The position numbers and the translations under genes are program-made. Below the pieces are notes generated by a model. That model saw nothing but the letters and a program-made list of their open reading frames with translations. It was not told where the DNA came from and did not search any database. From the NCBI GenBank assembly GCA_963550755.1, contig CAUVDV010000001.1, positions 1 through 64,000 of the forward strand: a DNA stretch of 64,000 bases. The letters run 5' to 3'. Each line of letters begins with the position of its first letter. The stretch's first letter is position 1. Positions 44,014 through 53,535 of this stretch are shown piece after piece. Source of the stretch: W11650 sp963550755. GTDB lineage: Bacteria > Bacillota > Clostridia > Lachnospirales > Vallitaleaceae.

Positions 44014-45018
44014 TCAACCGTAATTATAAAAAAACAGCAATGCCAAACCCACAAAATACAGCGTCAAACCTACACCCAACGTAATCATGGTGCGTTTTTT
44101 GGCGTTTTTAAACTCTCGATAATAAAATCCCCAGAAATATGTCCAAATGGTAGATGTTTTTCCAAACAGGAAAGAAAGTGTTGCGCTGATAGCCGGCATA
44201 GAATAAATCGACAAGACATTTCCGCCATAATGACACATAGCAGATACCGCACTCATAAAAAGAGGCTTCTTACTGCTTCCAATACACAGCACCGTTTTCC
44301 ACTGCTTTTTCCAAGTAAAAAAAATAATGCCTGCCACCAAAACAGATAATGCCGATCCGGTAGCCATAAAGGCGCAGGTTAAAATCGGGGGCAGTTTTGC
44401 CGCCGTACCTGTCGCCGTACCGCTAACCCAGCCATTCATCAGCAAACAATCAATCAGGAGCCAAAGTATAACTTTCCAGCTCACCTTACTGTTCGGCTTT
44501 TCTTTTTTCTGCCCCATTGCCACCGCTTGATCAGCGGCGCACATTTGGGAAGCTTTCGAACAAACATAACTGGCTACAATAAAAATGACAGTAGTAATTA
44601 CAATCAAAGGCAGCGCCCGCGGATTATCCGGCAAGCCCTCCTTGGAAATAGATGTCATAAGTCCCATAATACTGGTAACCGTACCGGAAAGAGTAGTCGT
44701 CAGCATTAAACCCAGGTTGTTCATAATAGTCAGGCTAATCACCATTCCGATTGACATCATTGCCCCGCCCAGCATAATTTCCCACATCACATCCGCATGC
44801 TGCCGGATCGCTGTAAAAACTCCTTCCGGCAAAAGCACCGGCGCTAAGAGCAACGTAATGACCCAAACTAAAAGAAAAGAAAACATGTACAGCATAAATG
44901 CAATCCCGGTAATTGGATAATCCTTTTTCAGCTTAATGACCTGCATCCAGCTGCCCCACATACCCGCAGCCAACAATGTTAAAAAAATGGCTGACGGCGT
45001 TGAAAAATAATGTGTCAC
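44014..45018 (-). CDS. DMT-like (RhaT/GRP-type) permease
   Basis: This 334-residue membrane protein has about 10 hydrophobic segments and starts at GTG 45018 near GGGGG. The opening GMWGSWMQVIKLKKDYPITGIAF and the arrangement of ten helices in two halves resemble glucose/rhamnose-type permeases of the drug/metabolite superfamily. It is a second importer or an exporter alongside the ABC system. The neighbouring small membrane protein may be its partner. Confidence 0.7.
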   Translation of the reverse strand: MTHYFSTPSAIFLTLLAAGMWGSWMQVIKLKKDYPITGIAFMLYMFSFLLVWVITLLLAPVLLPEGVFTAIRQHADVMWEIMLGGAMMSIGMVISLTIMNNLGLMLTTTLSGTVTSIMGLMTSISKEGLPDNPRALPLIVITTVIFIVASYVCSKASQMCAADQAVAMGQKKEKPNSKVSWKVILWLLIDCLLMNGWVSGTATGTAAKLPPILTCAFMATGSALSVLVAGIIFFTWKKQWKTVLCIGSSKKPLFMSAVSAMCHYGGNVLSIYSMPAISATLSFLFGKTSTIWTYFWGFYYREFKNAKKRTMITLGVGLTLYFVGLALLFFYNYG

Positions 45019-45047
45019 CCCTATTTCCCCCTTACTTTAATATTGCT

Positions 45048-45488
45048 TCAATCAGCGCTCCTGCTTCCGGCATCCACGAAACCCTGATACGCCGTCTGAA
45101 TATAGCTGTCAAAAGCATTCTGGTAGACCGCGCTATGTAAGCTTTCAACACTGGCAAACAAATAAGCAAAAAAGATAAAAACAATCATCATTCCTACTAT
45201 GGTGAAGCCTGCTTGCCTTTTGCGAAACAGCGGCAGATAATTTCGAGCTGCTGTTTCGGATAAAAAAATAGTTGGGCTCAGCAGCCAAAGAACCAAAATG
45301 ACCGCGCTGATCCGATAAATCATCTGATCATAAGTCGAAGCCAACACCGGAATTGGAGTCGTCAGTCCAAAAAACAAGATTATCAGGCTTAGGATATACC
45401 ATGCAACCGCTAACAACATTTTCCACGGTTTGCCAGAACGAAATCCCAATATTTTTTTCCAAGTTTGTTTCATCTCTCCATCCCTCAT
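45048..45488 (-). CDS. Small four-helix membrane protein of unknown function
   Basis: The 146-residue product has hydrophobic stretches near 23-43, 58-75 and 93-112 (WYILSLIILFFGL, ISAVILVLWLLSP and VGMMIVFIFFAYLFA). ATG 45488 overlaps the kinase stop by 4 bp (ATGA); an internal ATG at 45473 is possible. I recognise no family. Its place directly before the permease gene suggests a small accessory subunit, comparable to the small membrane subunits of tripartite carriers, but this is a guess. Confidence 0.6.
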   Translation of the reverse strand: MRDGEMKQTWKKILGFRSGKPWKMLLAVAWYILSLIILFFGLTTPIPVLASTYDQMIYRISAVILVLWLLSPTIFLSETAARNYLPLFRKRQAGFTIVGMMIVFIFFAYLFASVESLHSAVYQNAFDSYIQTAYQGFVDAGSRSAD

Positions 45489-46462
45489 ACCAGCTTAAAG
45501 TTTCCGCCTGCTTCCAGTTTTTCAAAAGTTTCCTTTGCTAACTTGCGAGCCTTCATCATAATTTCCTGAGTATAAAGCGGATATGGCCCACGTTGAGCCG
45601 CATTATAGCCGCTGGCCACATTGGCCATAACTGCCACCATCGCCGGGGATTCACCTGAAAAAAGCGCATAAGCCGCCGCGCCGGTCGAACAATTTCCACA
45701 CCCGGTAGGATCGACAGATTTTCCCAAAGGTTTAATCACTGGACAAAAGTAAGCGTTTGTCGGCGTTACAGCATAGGATCCTCTCTCACCTACCCGATAA
45801 AATGTAAAAGCTACTGGTAATTTTTGAAGCTCATGGATAATAGCCGCATCATCTTCTTTTGGTAAGTCAAACATATCGGCCGCTTCATTGTTATTAATAG
45901 ACCACGCATCCGCTACTTCCAGTACGCGCCGAACTCGGTTTTGCACTTCTTCCCGACTAATCCCCCAAAGTTTTCGATAAGTGCCGGCGTACTCAATCTC
46001 CCACATAATTTTTAATTTTCTTTTTTCCTTGATTTTCCGAAGATTTTCCCATACCACCGCGTCTAAATTATGAGCCATATAGATGCCGCGAATATGGTAG
46101 CCCTGAGCAGCCTCATCAATATCATCCGCATGGGTTTTTAAAAAGCCTAAATGTTCCAACGAAAAACTGGGAGTATGTTTAAAAGAACCGTCCTTATTAT
46201 ATTTCAAAGTAAAACGAGTATGCCGCTCCATTTCCACTCGAACTGACTCCTGGAGTATGCCGTTCCTTTCCAGCCATTTGCCGTAAGTATCTTTATAATC
46301 CGCTCCTGTTTTGCAGACAAGTTTACAATCCGGTGTCCAAATCCTCATTCCAGATAAAGCATAAAAAGCCGGTCCGCCCATGTTCCACTCAGACAGATTT
46401 TCGTCCTCATCCTCAATTCGATCAGACATAATATTACCACAAGCAAGATACTCAACTGCCAT
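45485..46462 (-). CDS. PfkB-fold kinase-like protein 2 with Asn in place of catalytic Asp
   Basis: This 325-residue ribokinase-like protein has an N-terminal MGGPAFYALSG segment (GG motif at about 29-30) and the C-terminal signature DPTGCGNCSTGA at 251-262. In active PfkB kinases this reads DTxGAGDxF, where the last Asp is the catalytic base; here it is Asn257. The paralogue at 48887 has the same change. Either activity differs from phosphorylation of a hydroxyl, or the protein binds without catalysis. Related signatures with Asn occur in some MAK32-like proteins, as I recall. Confidence 0.82.
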   Translation of the reverse strand: MAVEYLACGNIMSDRIEDEDENLSEWNMGGPAFYALSGMRIWTPDCKLVCKTGADYKDTYGKWLERNGILQESVRVEMERHTRFTLKYNKDGSFKHTPSFSLEHLGFLKTHADDIDEAAQGYHIRGIYMAHNLDAVVWENLRKIKEKRKLKIMWEIEYAGTYRKLWGISREEVQNRVRRVLEVADAWSINNNEAADMFDLPKEDDAAIIHELQKLPVAFTFYRVGERGSYAVTPTNAYFCPVIKPLGKSVDPTGCGNCSTGAAAYALFSGESPAMVAVMANVASGYNAAQRGPYPLYTQEIMMKARKLAKETFEKLEAGGNFKLV

Positions 46463-46476
46463 TGACTGTCCTCCTT

Positions 46477-47646
46477 TTAGCGCTTAATGACATCAATTGG
46501 AGAAAAATAGGTAGGAATAAAAATCGTCGGATCCATTCCCCCGCGAAACATAGGCTCGCCAAGTGTTGTATGCCGAAATCCGCCAAAAATCGCCCCCGGC
46601 AGGTAAGCATATAGCTGGCCTAAAAATTCCCAGCCTTCCATTGGCAACGGCAGCGGGCAATAGCGTACAGGTGCAGTAATGCCAATTTTTTCCGGTTTTT
46701 CATCGCAAAAAAGCAAAATCTCCCTGTCATCTCGGTTTACCATAGCATTAATTGCCGCAATCACATTCGATGCACTTTTATCCCGGCTGTTTAGCAATAC
46801 TAAGCTGGCAATTTCGGAACCGCATCTCATAAAGCAATTGACATGCATATAATTCTCACTATCTACCACAGCACAGGGATCACCAGATAGTTCTACAATT
46901 TTGGCCTGAATAAATTTAGCCGCCCAGAACATAGGACCATTCCCAAGAATTTCAATATAGTTCTTATCCAGCCAATGAATAGCCGCGGCAAAGCAAGCGT
47001 TATCTATTGTCTGCCATTGCGCGAAAAAATGATCATGATAAGTTTGAACCTGTTCCCGTAATGGAGCCAACAAGTCTTCTTCTTTTCGTTCTTCCGCCAT
47101 AGCCGCGGCCAAAATGATTAGACTGACCACATTCACATAATAGGTGCGCAGACCGGCATTATTATCTCCCGGCGGGCAATTCAAATAATATAAAATATCC
47201 GCTTCCTTGGCCGTTAATGACTTCACACTGCTGGTCATAGCAAGGGTAGTAATGCCATGGCGACGGCACTGCCGCAAAGCTTCAACTGTTCGAAAAATTT
47301 CCCCGGAAACGCTAATAAATACTGCAAGCGTATCTTTTTCCTCTTGGCGGAACGGATAATGCCGGCTAAGTTCAATCGCTTCTACCGCCTCAAACTCTAC
47401 CTCCGGCAGATAATAAGCAAAAGCTTCTTTTACAGCAAAGGCCGCCAAATTAGAGTCACCGCAGCCGGTCGCCAATATTCTTTTGGCTTGACGTACCGCC
47501 GGGTTTTTCACTACCGCCTGAACCTGAGCGGCAGCTCGGTCAAATTGGTTCATCGTCAAAGGATCCACATCCATGCATTGGGCGTAAAAACTATCCTGAA
47601 AATAAAACTTCCGGTAATACTTTTCATCATTTAATCGTTTATACAT
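46477..47646 (-). CDS. SIS-domain protein B
   Basis: This 389-residue protein starts at ATG 47646 behind AGGAGG. Motifs: GCGDSNLAAF at 61-70, FISVSGEIFRTVEA from 110, and SENYMHVNCF from Ser263 with Glu264 and His268. The conserved W of the other copies is Tyr here and the C-terminus lacks the NTI..SKI tail. It is one of two adjacent SIS genes (gap 8 bp from A), which suggests a hetero-oligomer. Confidence 0.8.
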   Translation of the reverse strand: MYKRLNDEKYYRKFYFQDSFYAQCMDVDPLTMNQFDRAAAQVQAVVKNPAVRQAKRILATGCGDSNLAAFAVKEAFAYYLPEVEFEAVEAIELSRHYPFRQEEKDTLAVFISVSGEIFRTVEALRQCRRHGITTLAMTSSVKSLTAKEADILYYLNCPPGDNNAGLRTYYVNVVSLIILAAAMAEERKEEDLLAPLREQVQTYHDHFFAQWQTIDNACFAAAIHWLDKNYIEILGNGPMFWAAKFIQAKIVELSGDPCAVVDSENYMHVNCFMRCGSEIASLVLLNSRDKSASNVIAAINAMVNRDDREILLFCDEKPEKIGITAPVRYCPLPLPMEGWEFLGQLYAYLPGAIFGGFRHTTLGEPMFRGGMDPTIFIPTYFSPIDVIKR

Positions 47647-47654
47647 ATTGCCTC

Positions 47655-48863
47655 CTATACGCTTTTATTCCATGTTTGATTACGAAAATCATAACGCCCG
47701 TTAAAGAAAAACCGTTCATTTACAGCCGCCTGGTATCCCGCTAAAAGGGCGCCGGGAATAAAATCAATTATTGGGGACATCCACCGCTCCGGCGCTGCAG
47801 GAAGCTGACAAACAATAGGTTTTTCTGTGCTTTCTGCGACTTTGTCAGCAATCGCAAAATGGTTTAAAAAACTTACCGGTATGTCCAGTTTCTTCGGGCA
47901 AATCTCAAATTTCTGCGGATCAGCGTCCGTCACCACTAAAGTCGGACGATGCTGTTTCAAACAACCACCTATGGTATCCTGCATTCGGCTTAAGCTGGGA
48001 TCGGCCGCATTGACCATGACTATCATACCGTAAGTACTGGGATCACGCTGAAAGAAACTGATATGGGCAAACTCCTCCGACGTGGTATGATCGCAAAACA
48101 CACCGCCGCATTCAATAAACTTTTGCTCAACAAACTGCGCGGAAAACCCCTCATTCCAGTCTGCAATTATTTCAAATTTACGCAAATCTTTCATTTTTAC
48201 AGCCAAATTAAACATTTGCTCATCAATTATGTCAATTTGTGCCAAAAAGCGAAGAGTATAATCGCTGATTTGATTTTTTATTTGCATAAATCGGTTTTCT
48301 GTCAAACAGCCTTTGCATAATCCCAGATATGCTCCTATGGCCGAAAGAGCCACTAAGCTAGCATAATAAGAACGCAAGCCAGGAGTGTTGCATCCAGCTG
48401 GAGTTTCCACGTTAAAGACATGGCCGGCTACTGCGCCAGCCTTGGAATCACTAACCCGCGTAATCAGTAAAGAATGGGCACCGACTTCATTGGCTCGTAC
48501 TAACGCTTCCGCCGCTTGGACGGAATTGCCGCTAAAGCTAACTGCTATAACTAAAACCTCCTCCGGACGGTAACCCTTGCAAATTTTCGCGTCGGAATAA
48601 AATCGGCAAAAATCGATGGCATCCGGCGCATTGCAAGCAGGAATCCCACTAAGCTGCATCAATGCCAGCCGCATAGCCCCCGCCGCAGAATAGGAATCTC
48701 CGCAGCCAGTAACGATGATTCGCTTAATTTGAGCGGCTGTTTCCGAATTGAGCATTCCTTCCATTTTTTTTCGATCAAAGCACTTATCGGCTTGAATCCT
48801 AGCAATCTCTCTCAACTCAAACACCTGGATGGTAATGGAGTTGAAATATTGTTTTTTATCCAT
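47655..48863 (-). CDS. SIS-domain protein A
   Basis: This 402-residue protein starts at ATG 48863 behind AGGAGG. Motifs: GCGDSYSAAG from 53, AVSFSGNSVQAAEA from 107, and SEEFAHISFF from Ser262 with Glu263 and His267. It has an insertion near 330-350 relative to the others and lacks the NTI..SKI tail. It sits between the first PfkB-like gene and SIS gene B. As the most divergent copy with SEEFAH, it may hold a different role in a mixed complex. Confidence 0.8.
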   Translation of the reverse strand: MDKKQYFNSITIQVFELREIARIQADKCFDRKKMEGMLNSETAAQIKRIIVTGCGDSYSAAGAMRLALMQLSGIPACNAPDAIDFCRFYSDAKICKGYRPEEVLVIAVSFSGNSVQAAEALVRANEVGAHSLLITRVSDSKAGAVAGHVFNVETPAGCNTPGLRSYYASLVALSAIGAYLGLCKGCLTENRFMQIKNQISDYTLRFLAQIDIIDEQMFNLAVKMKDLRKFEIIADWNEGFSAQFVEQKFIECGGVFCDHTTSEEFAHISFFQRDPSTYGMIVMVNAADPSLSRMQDTIGGCLKQHRPTLVVTDADPQKFEICPKKLDIPVSFLNHFAIADKVAESTEKPIVCQLPAAPERWMSPIIDFIPGALLAGYQAAVNERFFFNGRYDFRNQTWNKSV

Positions 48864-48886
48864 ATTTTCCTCCTGATTTCCACAGA

Positions 48887-49834
48887 CTATAAACTATATT
48901 TTACTTTGTAGAAAGCATACAGTTCTTTTACCTGTTTCTTGGCTTCTTCCCGAACGGCTTCAAAATCAGGAATCACGCCAAATTGCCGAATATTTTGTCC
49001 AGCCGCTACATTAGCCATAACACCAATCATTAAAGGATCATATCCTTCCACAAAAGCATATAAAGCCGCACCCGTAGAGGTGTTTCCACAGCCTGTCGGA
49101 TCCACTACCGGTCCCGGCGCCGGTGCCAGCAAATAAGCCTGCTCCGGTGTTACCGCATACAGCCCTCGTTCCCCTACCCGAAACAGCGTAAACTCTACCG
49201 GCAATTTTTGCAGATTTTTTATGCAGGCTTCATCACCCTCTACCGCAAAAAGATTTTGCGCTTCCCGAAGATTAATGGAAAAGATATCTGCATACTGACA
49301 GGCATATCTGACCTTATTTAAAAATTTCAATTGCGCGCTTGGCCCTTCTATTTCCCACATGATTTTAAAACCATCTCGCGCTTTGATTTTGCCCAATTGA
49401 TCCCAAAACACCCGGTCACAATTTTGAGCCAAATAAATTCCTTTCGTATCTCCTTCACCGGTAAAATCCGAAAAATCCGCCGGCGAGGTTTTCATATAAC
49501 CTAAGTTCTGCATCCATTCACTAACAAATCCCACATCATTAAATTGATCCGAACCATAGGTCCCATCAGAAAAATAAGTCAAACTAGTGTGGTTGCAGTG
49601 ATCGCTGACCACTTTTAATCCTCGGGTTTCAATCTTGTTTTTTGCCACCCAGGGATCAAACAACTCATGATAATCTTCCCCCAGCCGGCTGCACTGTATA
49701 ACATCATCGGTAAAAAGCTTAACCCCGCTGTAAGCAAACGTAGCCGGGCCGCCAATACTTTCTCGCCGGTGCTTTGTACCATCCGCAAAGCAAACTGAAT
49801 CCAGCATAACATTTCCGCCAATCACATATTTCAT
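48887..49834 (-). CDS. PfkB-fold kinase-like protein 1 with Asn in place of catalytic Asp
   Basis: This 315-residue ribokinase-like protein starts MKYVIGGNVMLDS at ATG 49834 behind GAGGAG. The GG motif is at 28-29 and the signature DPTGCGNTSTGA at 245-256, with Asn251 where PfkB kinases have the catalytic Asp. The LPVEFTLFRVGERG segment and IMWEIEG are shared with the paralogue at 45485. The gene follows the second ABC permease by 15 bp, the place expected for a kinase acting on the imported compound. Confidence 0.82.
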   Translation of the reverse strand: MKYVIGGNVMLDSVCFADGTKHRRESIGGPATFAYSGVKLFTDDVIQCSRLGEDYHELFDPWVAKNKIETRGLKVVSDHCNHTSLTYFSDGTYGSDQFNDVGFVSEWMQNLGYMKTSPADFSDFTGEGDTKGIYLAQNCDRVFWDQLGKIKARDGFKIMWEIEGPSAQLKFLNKVRYACQYADIFSINLREAQNLFAVEGDEACIKNLQKLPVEFTLFRVGERGLYAVTPEQAYLLAPAPGPVVDPTGCGNTSTGAALYAFVEGYDPLMIGVMANVAAGQNIRQFGVIPDFEAVREEAKKQVKELYAFYKVKYSL

Positions 49835-49849
49835 AGGCGTTTTCTCCTC

Positions 49850-50830
49850 TCAGCTATTATTTTTTGATTCGACTATTTTCCTGTTCCTTTCTTCATCCTC
49901 GGCCAGCTTACGCCGAGCCTCTTTCAAACGCCGTTCCTCATCCCTTGAACGATACGCGCTGACAATAAAGTACAGCACAATAATTAGCAGAAAGGGCAGC
50001 GCTGACAAAAAGTAAGAATCAACAATATAAGGCTTTAAATAATTAGTGATCGCATAAGCCAAACCAAAGAAGAAACTCATAATGGTTGCGCCTACCGGCA
50101 TACCGTTGCCAATAGTAGCCGCCGCCATCCCGACAAAACCGCGGTTTGCCGTCATATTCCGAATAAAAAAATTATTATAGCCCATAGACAAATACATACC
50201 GCCTAAGCTGCCAATAGCGGCCGCCAGCACAAAGGCCAAAGTATAAATTTTTCGCGGATTAATCCCTACGGATTCCGCCGCTTTGGGATTTTGTCCAGAC
50301 GCTCGAATCCGTAAACCCAATTTAGTCCGAAACAGCAGAAACCAGACGACAAATACCATTACCAAAGCGATATAAGTAAACAGATTATGCCCAGAAATAA
50401 TAGCCCCCAGAATAGGAATATCCTTGATCAAAGGAATATCAATATTTCCTAATGAAAGGCTCTGAACCACTCCGGCAGTGGTATTTTTTGTTCCTGTCGC
50501 CAAATAAACCACAAAAACCGTTCCCGCCACCAAAGACATGTTCAAGGAAATAGACATCAGATATAAATCGACTTTCATAACAAAGCTGGCGAAACACAGA
50601 AACAGCGCTAAAATAATCGAGCATATCATCCCGCAAAAAATACCCAGCCACACATTCTGAAATAACGCGCTAAACATAACTCCAGCTAAAGAAGAGGTCA
50701 GCATCATCGCCTCTGCGGCCATGTTTAAAAGACCCGCCTGTTGCGAAATGGTAGAACAAAGGGCAACAAAAATCAAGGGCGTAGAAATGCGAATCAAGGA
50801 ATAGATGAAGTTCGTAATATAAACCAGCAT
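49850..50830 (-). CDS. ABC importer permease 2 (BMP/nucleoside type)
   Basis: This 326-residue membrane protein belongs to the BPD_transp_2 family used by nucleoside (NupQ-like) and sugar importers. It has about 8-10 hydrophobic segments. LLNMAAEAMMLTSSLAGVMFSAL near 32-54 and RASGQNPKAAESVGINPRKIY near 175-195 are the family motifs; the latter contacts the ATPase. A charged C-terminal tail follows. Its ATG overlaps the stop of permease 1 by one base. Confidence 0.9.
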   Translation of the reverse strand: MLVYITNFIYSLIRISTPLIFVALCSTISQQAGLLNMAAEAMMLTSSLAGVMFSALFQNVWLGIFCGMICSIILALFLCFASFVMKVDLYLMSISLNMSLVAGTVFVVYLATGTKNTTAGVVQSLSLGNIDIPLIKDIPILGAIISGHNLFTYIALVMVFVVWFLLFRTKLGLRIRASGQNPKAAESVGINPRKIYTLAFVLAAAIGSLGGMYLSMGYNNFFIRNMTANRGFVGMAAATIGNGMPVGATIMSFFFGLAYAITNYLKPYIVDSYFLSALPFLLIIVLYFIVSAYRSRDEERRLKEARRKLAEDEERNRKIVESKNNS

Positions 50831-51939
50831 TATGCCACATCTCCTTTCTTAGCTTCCGCCCGGCGGGAAATATCAAAAATAACCTTCCGCCGAATCCCGC
50901 CCAAAAATTCTTCCGCCGCTACAAACAGGATAATTACCGAGGAGAGCATAGTAACCAATTCAATCGGAATATTGGTATTAGCATTTAAGACTGCTGCTGC
51001 CTGCCGGATATAAGCCATAACAAAGGCTGTAATCGGTACATATATAGGCTTTTTCTTCGCCATAACCGCTACCAAGAGGCCATCCATTCCAACGTTAGTG
51101 AGCATGGACAAAAAGTAAGAATCATACAGTCCAAAAACCTCAACCGCAGCCGCCGCGCCGGCAAATAAACCGCCAATAAGCTGAGCCAGATACATCATTT
51201 TTTTGGCATTAATTCCGGAATAAACAGCAAACAACAAGTTATCGCCGCAAATTCGAATCTTAACCCCCAAAGGCGTGCGGTAAAAAATGAAAAGACCAAT
51301 CGCCACGCCAATCAGCGCCACCCAAAAGCCACCCGTGAAGTTGCTGCCATTCCAATAACGGGTAAAGCGCATATTATCCGGATAGTTGGCTGTGCTTAGG
51401 AAAGACACGCTTCGATCGGCTACCGTACCTTTTAAAACCCAAAGAGCAGCATATAAGCAAAACATATTCATGATGGTAGAGGTCACCATTTCATTGGCTC
51501 CCAAATGTTCCCGGCCAAACGCCGGAATCATTAGAATAACGGCACCAGTAATCATACAGATGAGCACGATAATCGTCAGGTTTAAAACCTTAGGCAGCCC
51601 AGGCATGCTGTTCAACCCAAAAGTAGTGCCAAACATCAACAGCAATACCGGCATAGGCGCTAAGTTAATAGCGCCTTCGCCCGCCAAATTCAGCCGGCCA
51701 GCGGCGTAAATATAACACATTCCCATGCCCGTCAGCATATATGATGCCCATTTAGCCATGACGTGACCAAAACGGCGTTTGGTCATAAAGGGACCAATCA
51801 TAAAATTTCGAACTGCTTCACCGGCATCTGAACCACTCATGGCAACGATAACGGCCACGCAAATTAAAAACGCAATTACAATCCCCAAAAATACCCGTAA
51901 GAACTCAAAAAAGGAATCCACTCTCTCAACTTTTTTCAA
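50830..51939 (-). CDS. ABC importer permease 1 (BMP/nucleoside type)
   Basis: This 369-residue protein is the partner permease (NupP-like). It has about 10 membrane helices. The RLNLAGEGAINLAPMPVLL segment and the coupling loop with ICGDNLLFAVYSGINAKKMMYLA are characteristic. TTG 51939 appears to be the start, overlapping the ATPase stop by 4 bp, with GGGGA upstream. It forms the heterodimeric channel with the gene at 49850. Confidence 0.9.
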   Translation of the reverse strand: MKKVERVDSFFEFLRVFLGIVIAFLICVAVIVAMSGSDAGEAVRNFMIGPFMTKRRFGHVMAKWASYMLTGMGMCYIYAAGRLNLAGEGAINLAPMPVLLLMFGTTFGLNSMPGLPKVLNLTIIVLICMITGAVILMIPAFGREHLGANEMVTSTIMNMFCLYAALWVLKGTVADRSVSFLSTANYPDNMRFTRYWNGSNFTGGFWVALIGVAIGLFIFYRTPLGVKIRICGDNLLFAVYSGINAKKMMYLAQLIGGLFAGAAAAVEVFGLYDSYFLSMLTNVGMDGLLVAVMAKKKPIYVPITAFVMAYIRQAAAVLNANTNIPIELVTMLSSVIILFVAAEEFLGGIRRKVIFDISRRAEAKKGDVA

Positions 51940-53486
51940 AACAAATCCCCCATTTCTTCTGGCGCCATAACCTTAAGGCCCAGCATATACTCGCCAAGTT
52001 CATCGGTAGTGAGCTTTTTAAGATCCGTAAACTGTGCCGCAAACCTGCCTTTGTGCATTACCAAAAGTCGATCGGAAACTTCCATGATTTCATTCAAATC
52101 GGAAGAAATCAATAAAGAGCCATAGTTTTTTTCCCTGGTATACCGGACCAACAGTCTACGAATTAAATCTGTCGTTCCAATATCAATTCCGCGAGTAGGT
52201 TGATTCGCCAGAATAAAGTTTGCTCCGCTGCAAAACTCTCGAGCAATAATGACTTTTTGAATATTTCCGCCAGACAGAAAACGGACGGATGATCTGCTGC
52301 CGGTACAGGCAATTTCAAATTCCTGAATACACTTATCTACAAACTGATTCAATTCGCGTGTATTTAAAAATAAGCCTTTTTTAAACTTTTTATTTTCCAA
52401 ATAAATAGATGCAATATTATCCCAAACCGATAAATTAGGGGCAATGCCATACTTCATCCGATCTTCAGAAATATGAGCCAAACCCAACTGGCGAATTTGT
52501 TTAATCGTTTTTCCGGTCGTTTCCGTACCATTAAGAACAATCCTGCCATCTGTTCGGGAAAGTAAACCGGATATGATTTCGGATAATTCTGTTTGCCCAT
52601 TTCCTTCTACGCCGGCAATGCCGACTACCTCTCCGGCTCGAACACCAAACGTCACATCATTTAACACACGCTTGCCGATATCGTTCACATAATTCAATTT
52701 ATCTACATGAAAAATCGTTTCCTTCGGCTGAACCTTGTCTTTTTCTATTTCCAAAACTACGTCCCGTTCTACCATCATCCGCGAAAGCGCCACTGCGTTC
52801 AAATCCTTGATTTCTCCCCGACCGGTGACCCGGCCGTGGCGCAAAACCGTGCAGCGATCACATAATTCAATGACTTCCTCCAGCTTATGCGAAATAAAAA
52901 TAATGCCATAGCCCTGTTCCCGAAGTAATTTCAATTGAACAAACAGTTCCCTGGTTTCCTGCGGAGTCAAAACAGCAGTCGGCTCATCCAAAATTAAAAC
53001 CCGGGCGCCGCGAATCAATGCTTTTAGCAGCTCTACTTTCTGCTTATAACCCACACTAAGATCGCGGATTAACATGCTAGGGTCAACACCTAACTGGTAC
53101 TTATCAGCAGCCTCCTGTACCATTTGTATTGCTTTTTTGCTGTCATATACCTGTCCACGGCCAGGCTCCATACCAAGCATAATATTATCCGCAACGGATA
53201 AATTGGGCACCAGCATAAAATGTTGATGCACCATGCCAATACCCTTGGCAATGGCATCTAATGGATTGGAAATTTTGGTTTCAACGCCATTAATCAATAT
53301 CTTTCCTTCCTGACAAGTTTCGTGTCCAAATAAGATTTTCATTAATGTCGTTTTACCGGCTCCATTTTCGCCAATTAATGCATGAATCTCTCCTGCGTTC
53401 ACAGCCAAAGTAACATCTTTGTTTGCCATAAAACCGTTGGGGTAAACCTTGGTAATACCCTCCATTTTTAGAAGTTCTTTAGGCAT
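51936..53486 (-). CDS. ABC importer ATPase with two nucleotide-binding domains
   Basis: This 516-residue protein starts MPKELLKMEG at ATG 53486 with GAGGAGG upstream. NBD1 has Walker A GENGAGKTTL (39-48), signature DLSVGYKQKVELLKAL and Walker B VLILDEPTAVL. NBD2 has a Walker A-like GVEGNGQTELSE and signature RFLSGGNIQKVIIARE, with NQPTRGIDIG. This double layout, with a degenerate second Walker A (Gln for Lys), is the RbsA/NupO type used for nucleosides and monosaccharides. Confidence 0.94.
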   Translation of the reverse strand: MPKELLKMEGITKVYPNGFMANKDVTLAVNAGEIHALIGENGAGKTTLMKILFGHETCQEGKILINGVETKISNPLDAIAKGIGMVHQHFMLVPNLSVADNIMLGMEPGRGQVYDSKKAIQMVQEAADKYQLGVDPSMLIRDLSVGYKQKVELLKALIRGARVLILDEPTAVLTPQETRELFVQLKLLREQGYGIIFISHKLEEVIELCDRCTVLRHGRVTGRGEIKDLNAVALSRMMVERDVVLEIEKDKVQPKETIFHVDKLNYVNDIGKRVLNDVTFGVRAGEVVGIAGVEGNGQTELSEIISGLLSRTDGRIVLNGTETTGKTIKQIRQLGLAHISEDRMKYGIAPNLSVWDNIASIYLENKKFKKGLFLNTRELNQFVDKCIQEFEIACTGSRSSVRFLSGGNIQKVIIAREFCSGANFILANQPTRGIDIGTTDLIRRLLVRYTREKNYGSLLISSDLNEIMEVSDRLLVMHKGRFAAQFTDLKKLTTDELGEYMLGLKVMAPEEMGDLF

Positions 53487-53513
53487 TTGCGGACTCCTCC
53501 TCAAACGAATAAA

Positions 53514-53535
53514 CGAGCGGCGATTCCGCCGCTCG
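53514..53535 (-). promoter_or_regulatory. Intercistronic hairpin after the BMP lipoprotein gene
   Basis: CGAGCGGC (53514-53521) pairs perfectly with GCCGCTCG (53528-53535) over GATTCC, between the binding-protein gene and the ATPase gene. It lacks a long T-tract, so it likely stabilises the upstream message or attenuates, giving excess binding protein over the transporter. Confidence 0.7.
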
